A DNA stretch of 64,000 nt from Atherix ibis (Eukaryota > Arthropoda > Insecta > Diptera > Athericidae), in the NCBI GenBank assembly GCA_958298945.1, contig OY282608.1, positions 65,820,951 to 65,884,950 on the forward strand, written 5' to 3'. Positions 23,411 through 34,712 of the stretch are shown here, in pieces. Each line of letters opens with the position of its first letter. Positions within the stretch are counted from its first letter, which is position 1. The translations under genes were made by a program, and so were the position numbers. Below the pieces are notes generated by a model. That model saw only the letters and a program-made list of their open reading frames with translations, was not told the origin of the DNA and made no database searches.

Positions 23411-26400
23411 TCTTTTTGGTTACTTGGTTTGTTGGTTTGTTGGCTTGTTGGTTTGTTGGTTTGTTAGCTTGTTGGTTTGTTAGTTTGTTGGTTTGTTGGC
23501 TTGTTGGCTTGCTGGTTTGTTGGTTTTTGGTTTGTTGGTTTGTTGGTTTGTTGGTTTGTTTGTTTGTTGGTTTATTTGTTTGTTGGTTTGTTGGTTTGTT
23601 GGTTTGTTGGCTTGTTGGCTTGTTGGCTTGTTGGTTTGTTGGTTTGTTGGTTTGCTGGTTTGTTGGTTTATTGGTTTGTTGGTTTTTTGGTTTTTTGGTT
23701 TGTGGGTTTATTTGTTTGTTGGTTTGTTGGCTTGTTGGTTTGTTGGTTTGTTGGCTTGTTGGTTTGTTGGTTGTTGGTTTGTTGGTTTGTTGGTTTGTTG
23801 GTTTGTTGGTTTGTTGGTTTGTTGGTTTGTTGGCTTGTTGGTTTGTTGGTTTGTTGGCTTGTTGGCTTGTTGGTTTGTTGGTTTGTTAGCTTGTTGGTTT
23901 GTTGTTTGTTGGTTTGTTGGTTTGTTGGTTTGTTGGTTTGTTGGTTTGTTGGTTTGTTGGTTTGTTGGTTTGTTGGTTTGTTGGTTTGTTGGTTTATTTG
24001 TTTGTTGGTTTGTTGGCTTGTTGGTTTGTTGGTTTGTTGGTTTGTTGGCTTGTTGGTTTGTTGGTTTGTTGGTTTTTTGGTTTGTTGGTTTGTTGGTTTG
24101 TTGGTTTGTTGGTTTGTTGGTTTATTTGTTTGTTGGTTTGTTGGCTTCTTGGTTTGTTGGCTTGTTGGCTTGTTGGCTTGTTGGCTTGTTGGTTTGTTGG
24201 TTTGTTGGTTTGTTAGTTTGTTGGTTTGTTGGTTTGTTGGCTTGTTGGCTTGTTGGTTTGTTGGTTTGTTGGTTTGTTGGCTTGTTGGTTTGTTGGTTTG
24301 TTGGCTTGTTGGTTTGTTGGTTTGTTGGTTTGTTGGTTTTTTGGTTTGTTGGTTTATTTATTTGTTGGTTTGTTGGTTTGTTGGTTTTTTGGTTTGTTGG
24401 TTTGTTGGTTTGTTGGCTTGTTGGTTTGTTAGTTTGTTGGTTTGTTGGCTTGTTGGTTTGTTGGTTTTTTGGTTTGTTGGTTTGTTGGTTTGTTGGTTTG
24501 TTGGTTTATTTGTTTGTTGGTTTGTTGGCTTGTTGGTTTGTTGGTTTGTTGGTTTGTTGGCTTGTTGGTTTGTTGGTTTGTTGGCTTGTTGGCTTGTTGG
24601 TTTGTTGGTTTGTTGGCTTGTTGGTTTGTTGGTTGTTGGTTTGTTGGTTTGTTGGTTTGTTGGTTTGTTGGTTTGTTGGTTTGTTGGTTTGTTGTTGGCT
24701 TATTGGTTGTTGGTTTGTTGGTTTGTTGGCTTGTTAATTTGTTGGTTCGTTTGTTTGTTGGTTTCTTGGTTTGTTGGCTTATTGGTTTGTTGGTTTGTGG
24801 GTTTATTTGTTTGTTGGTTTGTTGGCTTGTTGGTTTGTTGGTTTGTTGGCTTGTTGGTTTGTTGGTTTGTTGGTTTGTTGGCTTGTTGGTTTGTTGGTTT
24901 GTTGGCTTGTTGGCTTGTTGGTTTGTTGGTTTGTTGGCTTGTTGGTTTGTTGTTTGTTGGTTTGTTGGGTTGTTGGGTTGTTGGCTTGTTGGTTTGTTGG
25001 TTTATTTGTTTGTTGGTTTGTTGGCTTGTTGGTTTGTTAGTTTGTTGTTTTGTTGGCTTGTTGGTTTGTTGGTTTGTTGGTTTGTTGGTTTGTTGGCTTA
25101 TTGGTTTGTTGGTTTGTTGGTTTGTTGGCTTGTTGGTTTGTTGGTTTGTTGGTTTGTTGGTTTGTTGGTTTGTTGGTTTGTTGGCTTATTGGTTTGTTGG
25201 TTTGTTGGTTTGTTGGCTTGTTGGCTTGTTGGTTTGTTGGTTTGTTGGCTTGTTGGTTTGTTGGTTTATTTGTTTGTTGGTTTGTTGGCTTGTTGGTTTG
25301 TTAGTTTGTTGTTTTGTTGGCTTGTTGGTTTGTTGGTTTGTTGGTTTGTTGGTTTGTTGGTTTGTTGGTTTGTTGGTTTGTTGGTTTGTTGGTTTGTTGA
25401 TTTGTTGGTTTGTTGGCTTGTTGGTTTGTTGGTTTGTTGGCTTGTTGGCTTGTTGGCTTGTTGGTTTGTTTGTTTGTTGGTTTGTTGGATTGTTGGCTTG
25501 TTGGTTTGTTGGTTTGTTGGCTTGTTGGTTTGTTGGTTTGTTGGTTTGTTGGCTTGTTGGATTGTTGGTTTGTTGGTTTGTTGGCTTGTTGGTTTGTTTG
25601 TTTGTGTGCTTGTTGGCTTGTTGCTTTGTTCGTTTGATGGTTTGTTGGTTTGTTGGTTTTTTGGTTTGTTGGTTTGTTGGTTTGTTGGCTTGTTGGCTTG
25701 TTGGTTTGTTGGTTTGTTGGCTTGTTGGTTTGTTAGTTTGTTGGTTTGTTGGCTTGTTGGCTTGCTGGTTTGTTGGTTTTTTGGTTTGTTGGTTTGTTGG
25801 TTTGTTGGTTTGTTTGTTTGTTGGTTTATTTGTTTGTTGGTTTGTTGGCTTGTTGGTTTGTTGGTTTGTTGGTTTGTTGGCTTGTTGGTTTGTTGGTTTG
25901 TTGGTTAGTTGGTTTGTTGGCTTGTTGGCTTGTTGGTTTGTTAGTTTGTTGTCTTTTTGGTTACTTGGTTTGTTGGTTTGTTGGGTTGTTGGTTTGTTGG
26001 TTTGTTAGCTTGTTGGTTTGTTAGTTTGTTGGTTTGTTGGCTTGTTGGCTTGCTGGTTTGTTGGTTGTTTGGTTTGTTGGTTTGTTGGTTTGTTGGTTTG
26101 TTTGTTTGTTGGTTTATTTGTTTGTTGGTTTGTTGGTTTGTTGGTTTGTTGGTTTGTTGGTTTGTTGGTTTGTTGGTTTGTTGGTTTGTTGGTTTGTTGG
26201 TTTGTTGGTTTGTTGGTTTATTGGTTTGTTGGTTTTTTGGTTTTTTTGTTTGTGGGTTTATTTGTTTGTTGGTTTGTTGGCTTGTTGGTTTGTTGGTTTA
26301 TTGGTTTGTTGGTTTGTTGGTTTGTTGGTTTGTTGGTTTATTTGTTTGTTGGTTTGTTGGCTTGTTGGTTTGTTGGTTTGTTGGCTTGTTGGCTTGTTGG

Positions 26401-27070
26401 TTTGTTGGTTTGTTGGCTTGTTGGTTTGTTGGTTGTTGGTTTGTTGGTTTGTTGGTTTGTTGGTTTGTTGGTTTGTTGGTTTGTTGGTTAGTTGGCTTAT
26501 TGGTTTGTTGGTTTGTTGGTTTGTTGGCTTGTTAATTTGTTGGTTCGTTGGTTTGTTAGTTTCTTGGTTTGTTGGCTTATTGGTTTGTTGGTTTGTGGGT
26601 TTATTTGTTTGTTGGTTTGTTGGCTTGTTGGTTTGTTAGTTTGTTGGCTTGTTGGTTTGTTGGTTGTTGGTTTGTTGGTTTGTTGGTTTGTTGGTTTGTT
26701 GGTTTGTTGGTTTGTTGATTTGTTGGTTTGTTGGCTTGTTGGTTTGTTGGTTTGTTGGCTTGTTGGCTTGTTGGTTTGTTGGTTTGTTAGCTTGTTGGTT
26801 TGTTGTTTGTTGGTTTGTTGGTTTGTTGGTTTGTTGGTTTGTTGGCTTGTTGGCTTGTTGGTTTGTTGGTTTGTTGGCTTGTTGGTTTGTTGGTTTATTT
26901 GTTTGTTGGTTTGTTGGCTTGTTGGTTTGTTGGTTTGTTGTTTTGTTGGCTTGTTGGTTTGTTGGTTTGTTGGTTTGTTGGTTTGTTGGTTTGTTGGTTT
27001 GTTGGTTTGTTGGTTTGTTGGTTTGTTGGTTTGTTGGTTTGTTGGTTTGTTGGTTTGTTGGTTTGTTGGC
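23411..27070 (+). repeat. ~3.7 kb duplication, second copy
   Basis: This is the partner of 19698-23340. Marker A is at 23411 and 25952, marker B at 25621, marker D at 24735 (with TTCGTTTG in place of TTCGTTCG) and at 26533. It shares the unusual TGTGTGCTTG string near 25610 with the first copy (near 21870) and not with the other four-copy-block members. That supports duplication after this change arose. A 14-unit perfect run lies at 26956-27067. Confidence 0.87.
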
Positions 27071-28084
27071 TTGTTGGTTTGTTGGTTTGTTGGCTTGTTG
27101 GCTTATTGGCTTGTTGGTTTGTTGGTTTGTTGGTTTGTTGGTTTGTTGGTTTGTTGGTTTGTTGGTTTGTTGGTTTGTTGGTTTGTTGGTTTGTTGGTTT
27201 GTTGGTTTGTTGGTTTGTTGGCTTGTTGGTTTGTTGGTTTGTTGGCTTGTTGGCTTGTTGGCTTGTTGGTTTGTTGGTTTGTTGGTTTGTTGGATTGTTG
27301 GCTTGTTGGTTTGTTGGTTTGTTGGCTTGTTGGTTTGTTGGTTTGTTGGTTTGTTGGCTTGTTGGATTGTTGGTTTGTTGGTTTGTTGGCTTGTTGGTTT
27401 GTTGGTTTGTTGTTTTGTTGGCTTGTTGGTTTGTTGGTTTGTTGGTTTGTTGGTTTGTTGGTTTGTTGGTTTGTTGGTTTGTTGGTTTGTTGGTTTGTTG
27501 GTTTGTTGGTTTGTTGGTTTGTTGGCTTGTTGGTTTGTTGGTTTGTTGGCTTGTTGGCTTGTTGGCTTGTTGGTTTGTTGGTTTGTTGGTTTGTTGGATT
27601 GTTGGCTTGTTTGTTTGTTGGTTTGTTGGCTTGTTGGTTTGTTGGTTTGTTGGTTTGTTGGTTTGTTGGCTTGTTGGATTGTTGGTTTGTTGGTTTGTTG
27701 GCTTGTTGGTTTGTTGGTTTGTTGTTTTGTTGGCTTGTTGGTTTGTTGGTTTGTTGGTTTGTTGGTTTGTTGGTTTGTTGGTTTGTTGGTTTGTTGGTTT
27801 GTTGGTTTGTTGGTTTGTTGGTTTGTTGGTTTGTTGGTTTGTTGGTTTGTTGGTTTGTTGGCTTGTTGGTTTGTTGGTTTGTTGGCTTGTTGGCTTGTTG
27901 GCTTGTTGGTTTGTTGGTTTGTTGGTTTGTTGGTTTGTTGGTTTGTTTGTTTATTGGTTTATTTGTTTGTTGGTTTGTTGGCTTGTTGGTTTGTTGGTTT
28001 GTTGGTTTGTTGGCTTGTTGGTTTGTTGGTTTGTTGGTTTGTTGGTTTGTTGGCTTGTTGGCTTGTTGGTTTGTTAGTTTGTTG
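27071..28084 (+). repeat. Local expansion with a 312-base tandem duplication
   Basis: The string GTTTTGTT, GGCTTGTT followed by a perfect run occurs at about 26940, 27412 and 27724, at spacings of 472 (59 units) and 312 (39 units). Each is followed by consensus runs (14, 12 and 15 units). Paired GGATTGTT units lie near 27292/27363 and 27596/27676. This extra material explains why the marker A spacing here is 2,133 bases (25952 to 28085) where the sister copy has 1,197. Marker B is absent, so the expansion did not include it. Confidence 0.8.
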
Positions 28085-30303
28085 TCTTTTTGGTTACTTG
28101 GTTTGTTGGTTTGTTGGCTTGTTGGTTTGTTGGTTTGTTAGCTTGTTGGTTTGTTAGTTTGTTGGTTTGTTGGCTTGTTGGCTTGCTGGTTTGTTGGTTT
28201 TTTGGTTTGTTGGTTTGTTGGTTTGTTGGTTTGTTTGTTTGTTGGTTTATTTGTTTGTTGGTTTGTTGGTTTGTTGGTTTGTTGGCTTGTTGGCTTGTTG
28301 GCTTGTTGGTTTGTTGGTTTGTTGGTTTGTTGGTTTGTTGGTTTATTGGTTTGTTGGTTTTTTGGTTTTTTGGTTTGTGGGTTTATTTGTTTGTTGGTTA
28401 GTTGGCTTGTTGGTTTGTTGGTTTGTTGGCTTGTTGGTTTGTTGGTTGTTGGTTTGTTGGTTTGTTGGTTTGTTGGTTTGTTGGTTTGTTGGTTTGTTGG
28501 TTTGTTGGCTTGTTGGTTTGTTGGTTTGTTGGCTTGTTGGCTTGTTGGTTTGTTGGTTTGTTAGCTTGTTGGTTTGTTGTTTGTTGGTTTGTTGGTTTGT
28601 TGGTTTGTTGGTTTGTTGGTTTGTTGGTTTGTTGGTTTGTTGGTTTGTTGGTTTGTTGGTTTGTTGGTTTGTTGGTTTATTTGTTTGTTGGTTTGTTGGC
28701 TTGTTGGTTTGTTGGTTTGTTGGTTTGTTGGCTTGTTGGTTTGTTGGTTTGTTGGTTTTTTGGTTTGTTGGTTTGTTGGTTTGTTGGTTTGTTGGTTTGT
28801 TGGTTTATTTGTTTGTTGGTTTGTTGGCTTCTTGGTTTGTTGGCTTGTTGGCTTGTTGGCTTGTTGGCTTGTTGGTTTGTTGGTTTGTTGGTTTGTTGGT
28901 TTATTGGTTTGTTGGTTTGTTGGCTTGTTGGCTTGTTGGTTTGTTGGTTTGTTGGTTTGTTGGCTTGTTGGTTTGTTGGTTTGTTGGCTTGTTGGTTTGT
29001 TGGTTTGTTGGTTTGTTGGTTTTTTGGTTTGTTGGTTTATTTATTTGTTGGTTTGTTGGTTTGTTGGTTTTTTGGTTTGTTGGTTTGTTGGTTTGTTGGC
29101 TTGTTGGTTTGTTAGTTTGTTGGTTTGTTGGCTTGTTGGTTTGTTGGTTTTTTGGTTTGTTGGTTTGTTGGTTTGTTGGTTTGTTGGTTTGTTGGTTTAT
29201 TTGTTTGTTGGTTTGTTGACTTGTTGGTTTGTTGGTTTGTTGGTTTGTTGGCTTGTTGGTTTGTTGGTTTGTTGGCTTGTTGGCTTGTTGGTTTGTTGGT
29301 TTGTTGGCTTGTTGGTTTGTTGGTTGTTGGTTTGTTGGTTTGTTGGTTTGTTGGTTTGTTGGTTTGTTGGTTTGTTGTTGGCTTATTGGTTGTTGGTTTG
29401 TTGGTTTGTTGGCTTGTTAATTTGTTGGTTCGTTCGTTTGTTGGTTTCTTGGTTTGTTGGCTTATTGGTTTGTTGGTTTGTGGGTTTATTTGTTTGTTGG
29501 TTTGTTGGCTTGTTGGTTTGTTGGTTTGTTGGCTTGTTGGTTTGTTGGTTTGTTGGTTTGTTGGCTTGTTGGTTTGTTGGTTTGTTGGCTTGTTGGCTTG
29601 TTGGTTTGTTGGTTTGTTGGCTTGTTGGTTTGTTGTTTGTTGGTTTGTTGGGTTGTTGGGTTGTTGGCTTGTTGGTTTGTTGGTTTATTTGTTTGTTGGT
29701 TTGTTGGCTTGTTGGTTTGTTAGTTTGTTGTTTTGTTGGCTTGTTGGTTTGTTGGTTTGTTGGTTTGTTGGTTTGTTGGCTTATTGGTTTGTTGGTTTGT
29801 TGGTTTGTTGGTTTGTTGGCTTGTTGGTTTGTTGGTTTGTTGGTTTGTTGGTTTGTTGGTTTGTTGGCTTATTGGTTTGTTGGTTTGTTGGTTTGTTGGC
29901 TTGTTGGCTTGTTGGTTTGTTGGTTTGTTGGCTTGTTGGTTTGTTGGTTTATTTGTTTGTTGGTTTGTTGGCTTGTTGGTTTGTTAGTTTGTTGTTTTGT
30001 TGGCTTGTTGGTTTGTTGGTTTGTTGGTTTGTTGGTTTGTTGGTTTGTTGGTTTGTTGGTTTGTTGGTTTGTTGGTTTGTTGGTTTGTTGGTTTGTTGGC
30101 TTGTTGGTTTGTTGGTTTGTTGGCTTGTTGGCTTGTTGGCTTGTTGGTTTGTTTGTTTGTTGGTTTGTTGGATTGTTGGCTTGTTGGTTTGTTGGTTTGT
30201 TGGCTTGTTGGTTTGTTGGTTTGTTGGTTTGTTGGCTTGTTGGATTGTTGGTTTGTTGGTTTGTTGGCTTGTTGGTTTGTTTGTTTGTTGGCTTGTTGGC
30301 TTG
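28085..30303 (+). repeat. Marker A-led block containing four-copy block member 4
   Basis: Starting at marker A 28085, the first 1.3 kb resembles 19698-20700 and 23411-24430, including the GGTTTATT strings and the GGCTTCTT unit. From marker D at 29418 onward it follows 16828-18045 at a constant offset of 12590. A GGTTTGTTGACTTG variant near 29217 and a GGTTTATT near 28902 set it apart from its relatives. By inspection it is closer to the copy at 16.8 kb than to the nearer ones at 21.0 and 24.7 kb. Confidence 0.75.
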
Positions 30304-32515
30304 TTGCTTTGTTCGTTTGATGGTTTGTTGGTTTGTTGGTTTTTTGGTTTGTTGGTTTGTTGGTTTGTTGGCTTGTTGGCTTGTTGGTTTGTTGGTTTGT
30401 TGGCTTGTTGGTTTGTTAGTTTGTTGGTTTGTTGGCTTGTTGGCTTGCTGGTTTGTTGGTTTTTTGGTTTGTTGGTTTGTTGGTTTGTTGGTTTGTTTGT
30501 TTGTTGGTTTATTTGTTTGTTGGTTTGTTGGCTTGTTGGTTTGTTGGTTTGTTGGTTTGTTGGCTTGTTGGTTTGTTGGTTTGTTGGTTTGTTGGTTTGT
30601 TGGCTTGTTGGCTTGTTGGTTTGTTAGTTTGTTGTCTTTTTGGTTACTTGGTTTGTTGGTTTGTTGGGTTGTTGGTTTGTTGGTTTGTTAGCTTGTTGGT
30701 TTGTTAGTTTGTTGGTTTGTTGGCTTGTTGGCTTGTTGGTTTGTTGGTTTGTTGGCTTGTTGGTTTGTTAGTTTGTTGGTTTGTTGGCTTGTTGGCTTGC
30801 TGGTTTGTTGGTTTTTTGGTTTGTTGGTTTGTTGGTTTGTTGGTTTGTTTGTTTGTTGGTTTATTTGTTTGTTGGTTTGTTGGCTTGTTGGTTTGTTGGT
30901 TTGTTGGTTTGTTGGCTTTTTGGTTTGTTGGTTTGTTGGTTTGTTGGTTTGTTGGCTTGTTGGCTTGTTGGTTTGTTAGTTTGTTGTCTTTTTGGTTACT
31001 TGGTTTGTTGGTTTGTTGGGTTGTTTGTTTGTTGGTTTATTTGTTTGTTGGTTTGTTGGTTTGTTGGTTTGTTGGTTTGTTGGTTTGTGGGTTTGTTGGT
31101 TTGTTGGTTTGTTGGTTTGTTGGTTTATTGGTTTGTTGGTTTTTTGGTTTTTTTGTTTGTGGGTTTATTTGTTTGTTGGTTTGTTGGCTTGTTGGTTTGT
31201 TGGTTTATTGGTTTGTTGGTTTGTTGGTTTGTTGGTTTGTTGGTTTATTTGTTTGTTGGTTTGTTGGCTTGTTGGTTTGTTGGTTTGTTGGCTTGTTGGC
31301 TTGTTGGTTTGTTGGTTTGTTGGCTTGTTGTTTTGTTGGTTGTTGGTTTGTTGGTTTGTTGGTTTGTTGGTTTGTTGGTTTGTTGGTTTGTTGGTTTGTT
31401 GGTTTGTTGGTTTGTTGGTTTGTTGGTTTGTTGGTTTATTGGTTTGTTGGTTTTTTGGTTTTTTTGTTTGTGGGTTTATTTGTTTGTTGGTTTGTTGGCT
31501 TGTTGGTTTGTTGGTTTATTGGTTTGTTGGTTTGTTGGTTTGTTGGTTTGTTGGTTTATTTGTTTGTTGGTTTGTTGGCTTGTTGGTTTGTTGGTTTGTT
31601 GGCTTGTTGGCTTGTTGGTTTGTTGGTTTGTTGGCTTGTTGGTTTGTTGGTTGTTGGTTTGTTGGTTTGTTGGTTTGTTGGTTTGTTGGTTTGTTGGTTT
31701 GTTGGTTTGTTGGTTTGTTGGCTTATTGGTTTGTTGGTTTGTTGGTTTGTTGGCTTGTTAATTTGTTGGTTCGTTGGTTTGTTAGTTTCTTGGTTTGTTG
31801 GCTTATTGGTTTGTTGGTTTGTGGGTTTATTTGTTTGGTGGTTTGTTGGCTTGTTGGTTTGTTGGTTTGTTGGCTTGTTGGTTTGTTGGTTGTTGGTTTG
31901 TTGGTTTGTTGGTTTGTTGGTTTGTTGGTTTGTTGGTTTGTTGATTTGTTGGTTTGTTGGCTTGTTGGTTTGTTGGTTTGTTGGCTTGTTGGCTTGTTGG
32001 TTTGTTGGTTTGTTAGCTTGTTGGTTTGTTGTTTGTTGGTTTGTTGGTTTGTTGGTTTGTTGGTTTGTTGGCTTGTTGGCTTGTTGGTTTGTTGGTTTGT
32101 TGGCTTGTTGGTTTGTTGGTTTATTTGTTTGTTGGTTTGTTGGCTTGTTGGTTTGTTGGTTTGTTGTTTTGTTGGCTTGTTGGTTTGTTGGTTTGTTGGT
32201 TTGTTGGTTTGTTGGTTTGTTGGTTTGTTGGTTTGTTGGTTTGTTGGTTTGTTGGTTTGTTGGTTTGTTGGTTTGTTGGTTTGTTGGTTTGTTGGTTTGT
32301 TGGTTTGTTGGCTTGTTGGTTTGTTGGTTTGTTGGCTTGTTGGCTTGTTGGCTTGTTGGTTTGTTGGTTTGTTGGTTTGTTGAATTGTTGGCTTGTTGGT
32401 TTGTTGGTTTGTTGGCTTGTTGGTTTGTTGGTTTGTTGGTTTGTTGGCTTGTTGGATTGTTGGTTTGTTGGTTTGTTGGCTTGTTGGTTTGTTTGTTTGT
32501 TGGCTTGTTGGCTTG
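30304..32515 (+). repeat. ~2.2 kb duplication, first copy
   Basis: This runs from marker B 30304 to marker B 32516, a period of 2212. Marker A occurs twice, 352 bases apart (30635 and 30987). A second nested duplication of about 309 bases repeats the GGTTTTTT/TGTGGGTTTATT string at about 31140 and 31449. Marker D is at 31759 and a 16-unit perfect run at 32182-32309. One of the usual GGATTGTT units reads GAATTGTT near 32380. Confidence 0.83.
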
Positions 32516-34712
32516 TTGCTTTGTTCGTTTGATGGTTTGTTGGTTTGTTGGTTTTTTGGTTTGTTGGTTTGTTGGTTTGTTGGCTTGTTGGCTTGTTGGT
32601 TTGTTGGTTTGTTGGCTTGTTGGTTTGTTAGTTTGTTGGTTTGTTGGCTTGTTGGCTTGCTGGTTTGTTGGTTTTTTGGTTTGTTGGTTTGTTGGTTTGT
32701 TGGTTTGTTTGTTTGTTGGTTTATTTGTTTGTTGGTTTGTTGGCTTGTTGGTTTGTTGGTTTGTTGGTTTGTTGGCTTGTTGGTTTGTTGGTTTGTTGGT
32801 TTGTTGGTTTGTTGGCTTGTTGGCTTGTTGGTTTGTTAGTTTGTTGTCTTTTTGGTTACTTGGTTTGTTGGTTTGTTGGGTTGTTGGTTTGTTGGTTTGT
32901 TAGCTTGTTGGTTTGTTAGTTTGTTGGTTTGTTGGCTTGTTGGCTTGTTGGTTTGTTGGTTTGTTGGCTTGTTGGTTTGTTAATTTGTTGGTTTGTTGGC
33001 TTGTTGGCTTGCTGGTTTGTTGGTTTTTTGGTTTGTTGGTTTGTTGGTTTGTTGGTTTGTTTGTTTGTTGGTTTATTTGTTTGTTGGTTTTTTGGCTTGT
33101 TGGTTTGTTGGTTTGTTGGTTTGTTGGCTTGTTGGTTTGTTGGTTTGTTGGTTTGTTGGTTTGTTGGCTTGTTGGCTTGTTGGTTTGTTAGTTTGTTGTC
33201 TTTTTGGTTACTTGGTTTGTTGGTTTGTTGGGTTGTTTGTTTGTTGGTTTATTTGTTTGTTGGTTTGTTGGTTTGTTGGTTTGTTGGTTTGTTGGTTTGT
33301 TGGTTTGTTGGTTTGTTGGTTTGTTGGTTTGTTGGTTTATTGGTTTGTTGGTTTTTTGGTTTTTTTGTTTGTGGGTTTATTTGTTTGTTGGTTTGTTGGC
33401 TTGTTGGTTTGTTGGTTTATTGGTTTGTTGGTTTGTTGGTTTGTTGGTTTGTTGGTTTATTTGTTTGTTGGTTTGTTGGCTTGTTGGTTTGTTGGTTTGT
33501 TGGCTTGTTGGCTTGTTGGTTTGTTGGTTTGTTGGCTTGTTGGTTTGTTGGTTTGTTGGTTTGTTGGTTTATTGGTTTGTTGGTTTGTTGGTTTGTTGGT
33601 TTGTTGGTTTGTTGGTTTGTTGGTTTGTTGGTTTGTTGGTTTATTGGTTTGTTGGTTTTTTGGTTTTTTTGTTTGTGGGTTTATTTGTTTGTTGGTTTGT
33701 TGGCTTGTTGGTTTGTTGGTTTATTGGTTTGTTGGTTTGTTGGTTTGTTGGTTTGTTGGTTTATTTGTTTGTTGGTTTGTTGGCTTGTTGGTTTGTTGGT
33801 TTGTTGGCTTGTTGGCTTGTTGGTTTGTTGGTTTGTTGGCTTGTTGGTTTGTTGGTTGTTGGTTTGTTGGTTTGTTGGTTTGTTGGTTTGTTGGTTTGTT
33901 GGTTTGTTGGTTTGTTGGTTTGTTGGCTTATTGGTTTGTTGGTTTGTTGGTTTGTTGGCTTGTTAATTTGTTGGTTCGTTGGTTTGTTAGTTTCTTGGTT
34001 TGTTGGCTTATTGGTTTGTTGGTTTGTGGGTTTATTTGTTTGTTGGTTTGTTGGCTTGTTGGTTTGTTGGTTTGTTGGCTTGTTGGTTTGTTGGTTGTTG
34101 GTTTGTTGGTTTGTTGGTTTGTTGGTTTGTTGGTTTGTTGGTTTGTTGATTTGTTGGTTTGTTGGCTTGTTGGTTTGTTGGTTTGTTGGCTTGTTGGCTT
34201 GTTGGTTTGTTGGTTTGTTAGCTTGTTGGTTTGTTGTTTGTTGGTTTGTTGGTTTATTGGTTTGTTGGTTTGTTGGCTTGTTGGCTTGTTGGTTTGTTGG
34301 TTTGTTGGCTTGTTGGTTTGTTGGTTTATTTGTTTGTTGGTTTGTTGGCTTGTTGGTTTGTTGGTTTGTTGTTTTGTTGGCTTGTTGGTTTGTTGGTTTG
34401 TTGGTTTGTTGGTTTGTTGGTTTGTTGGTTTGTTGGTTTGTTGGTTTGTTGGTTTGTTGGTTTGTTGGTTTGTTGGTTTGTTGGTTTGTTGGTTTGTTGG
34501 TTTGTTGGCTTGTTGGTTTGTTGGTTTGTTGGCTTGTTGGCTTGTTGGCTTGTTGGTTTGTTGGTTTGTTGGTTTGTTGGATTGTTGGCTTGTTGGTTTG
34601 TTGGTTTGTTGGCTTGTTGGTTTGTTGGTTTGTTGGTTTGTTGGCTTGTTGGATTGTTGGTTTGTTGGTTTGTTGGCTTGTTGGTTTGTTTGTTTGTTGG
34701 CTTGTTGGCTTG
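32516..34712 (+). repeat. ~2.2 kb duplication, second copy
   Basis: This is the partner of 30304-32515. The offset is 2212 from marker B 32516 through marker A 32847 and 33199 (again 352 apart), 2205 through marker D 33964, and 2197 by marker B 34713. The 7-base step comes from a 7-base unit present in the first copy near 31340 and absent here. A 15-unit perfect run lies at 34387-34506 and an AATTTGTT variant near 32981. Confidence 0.83.
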
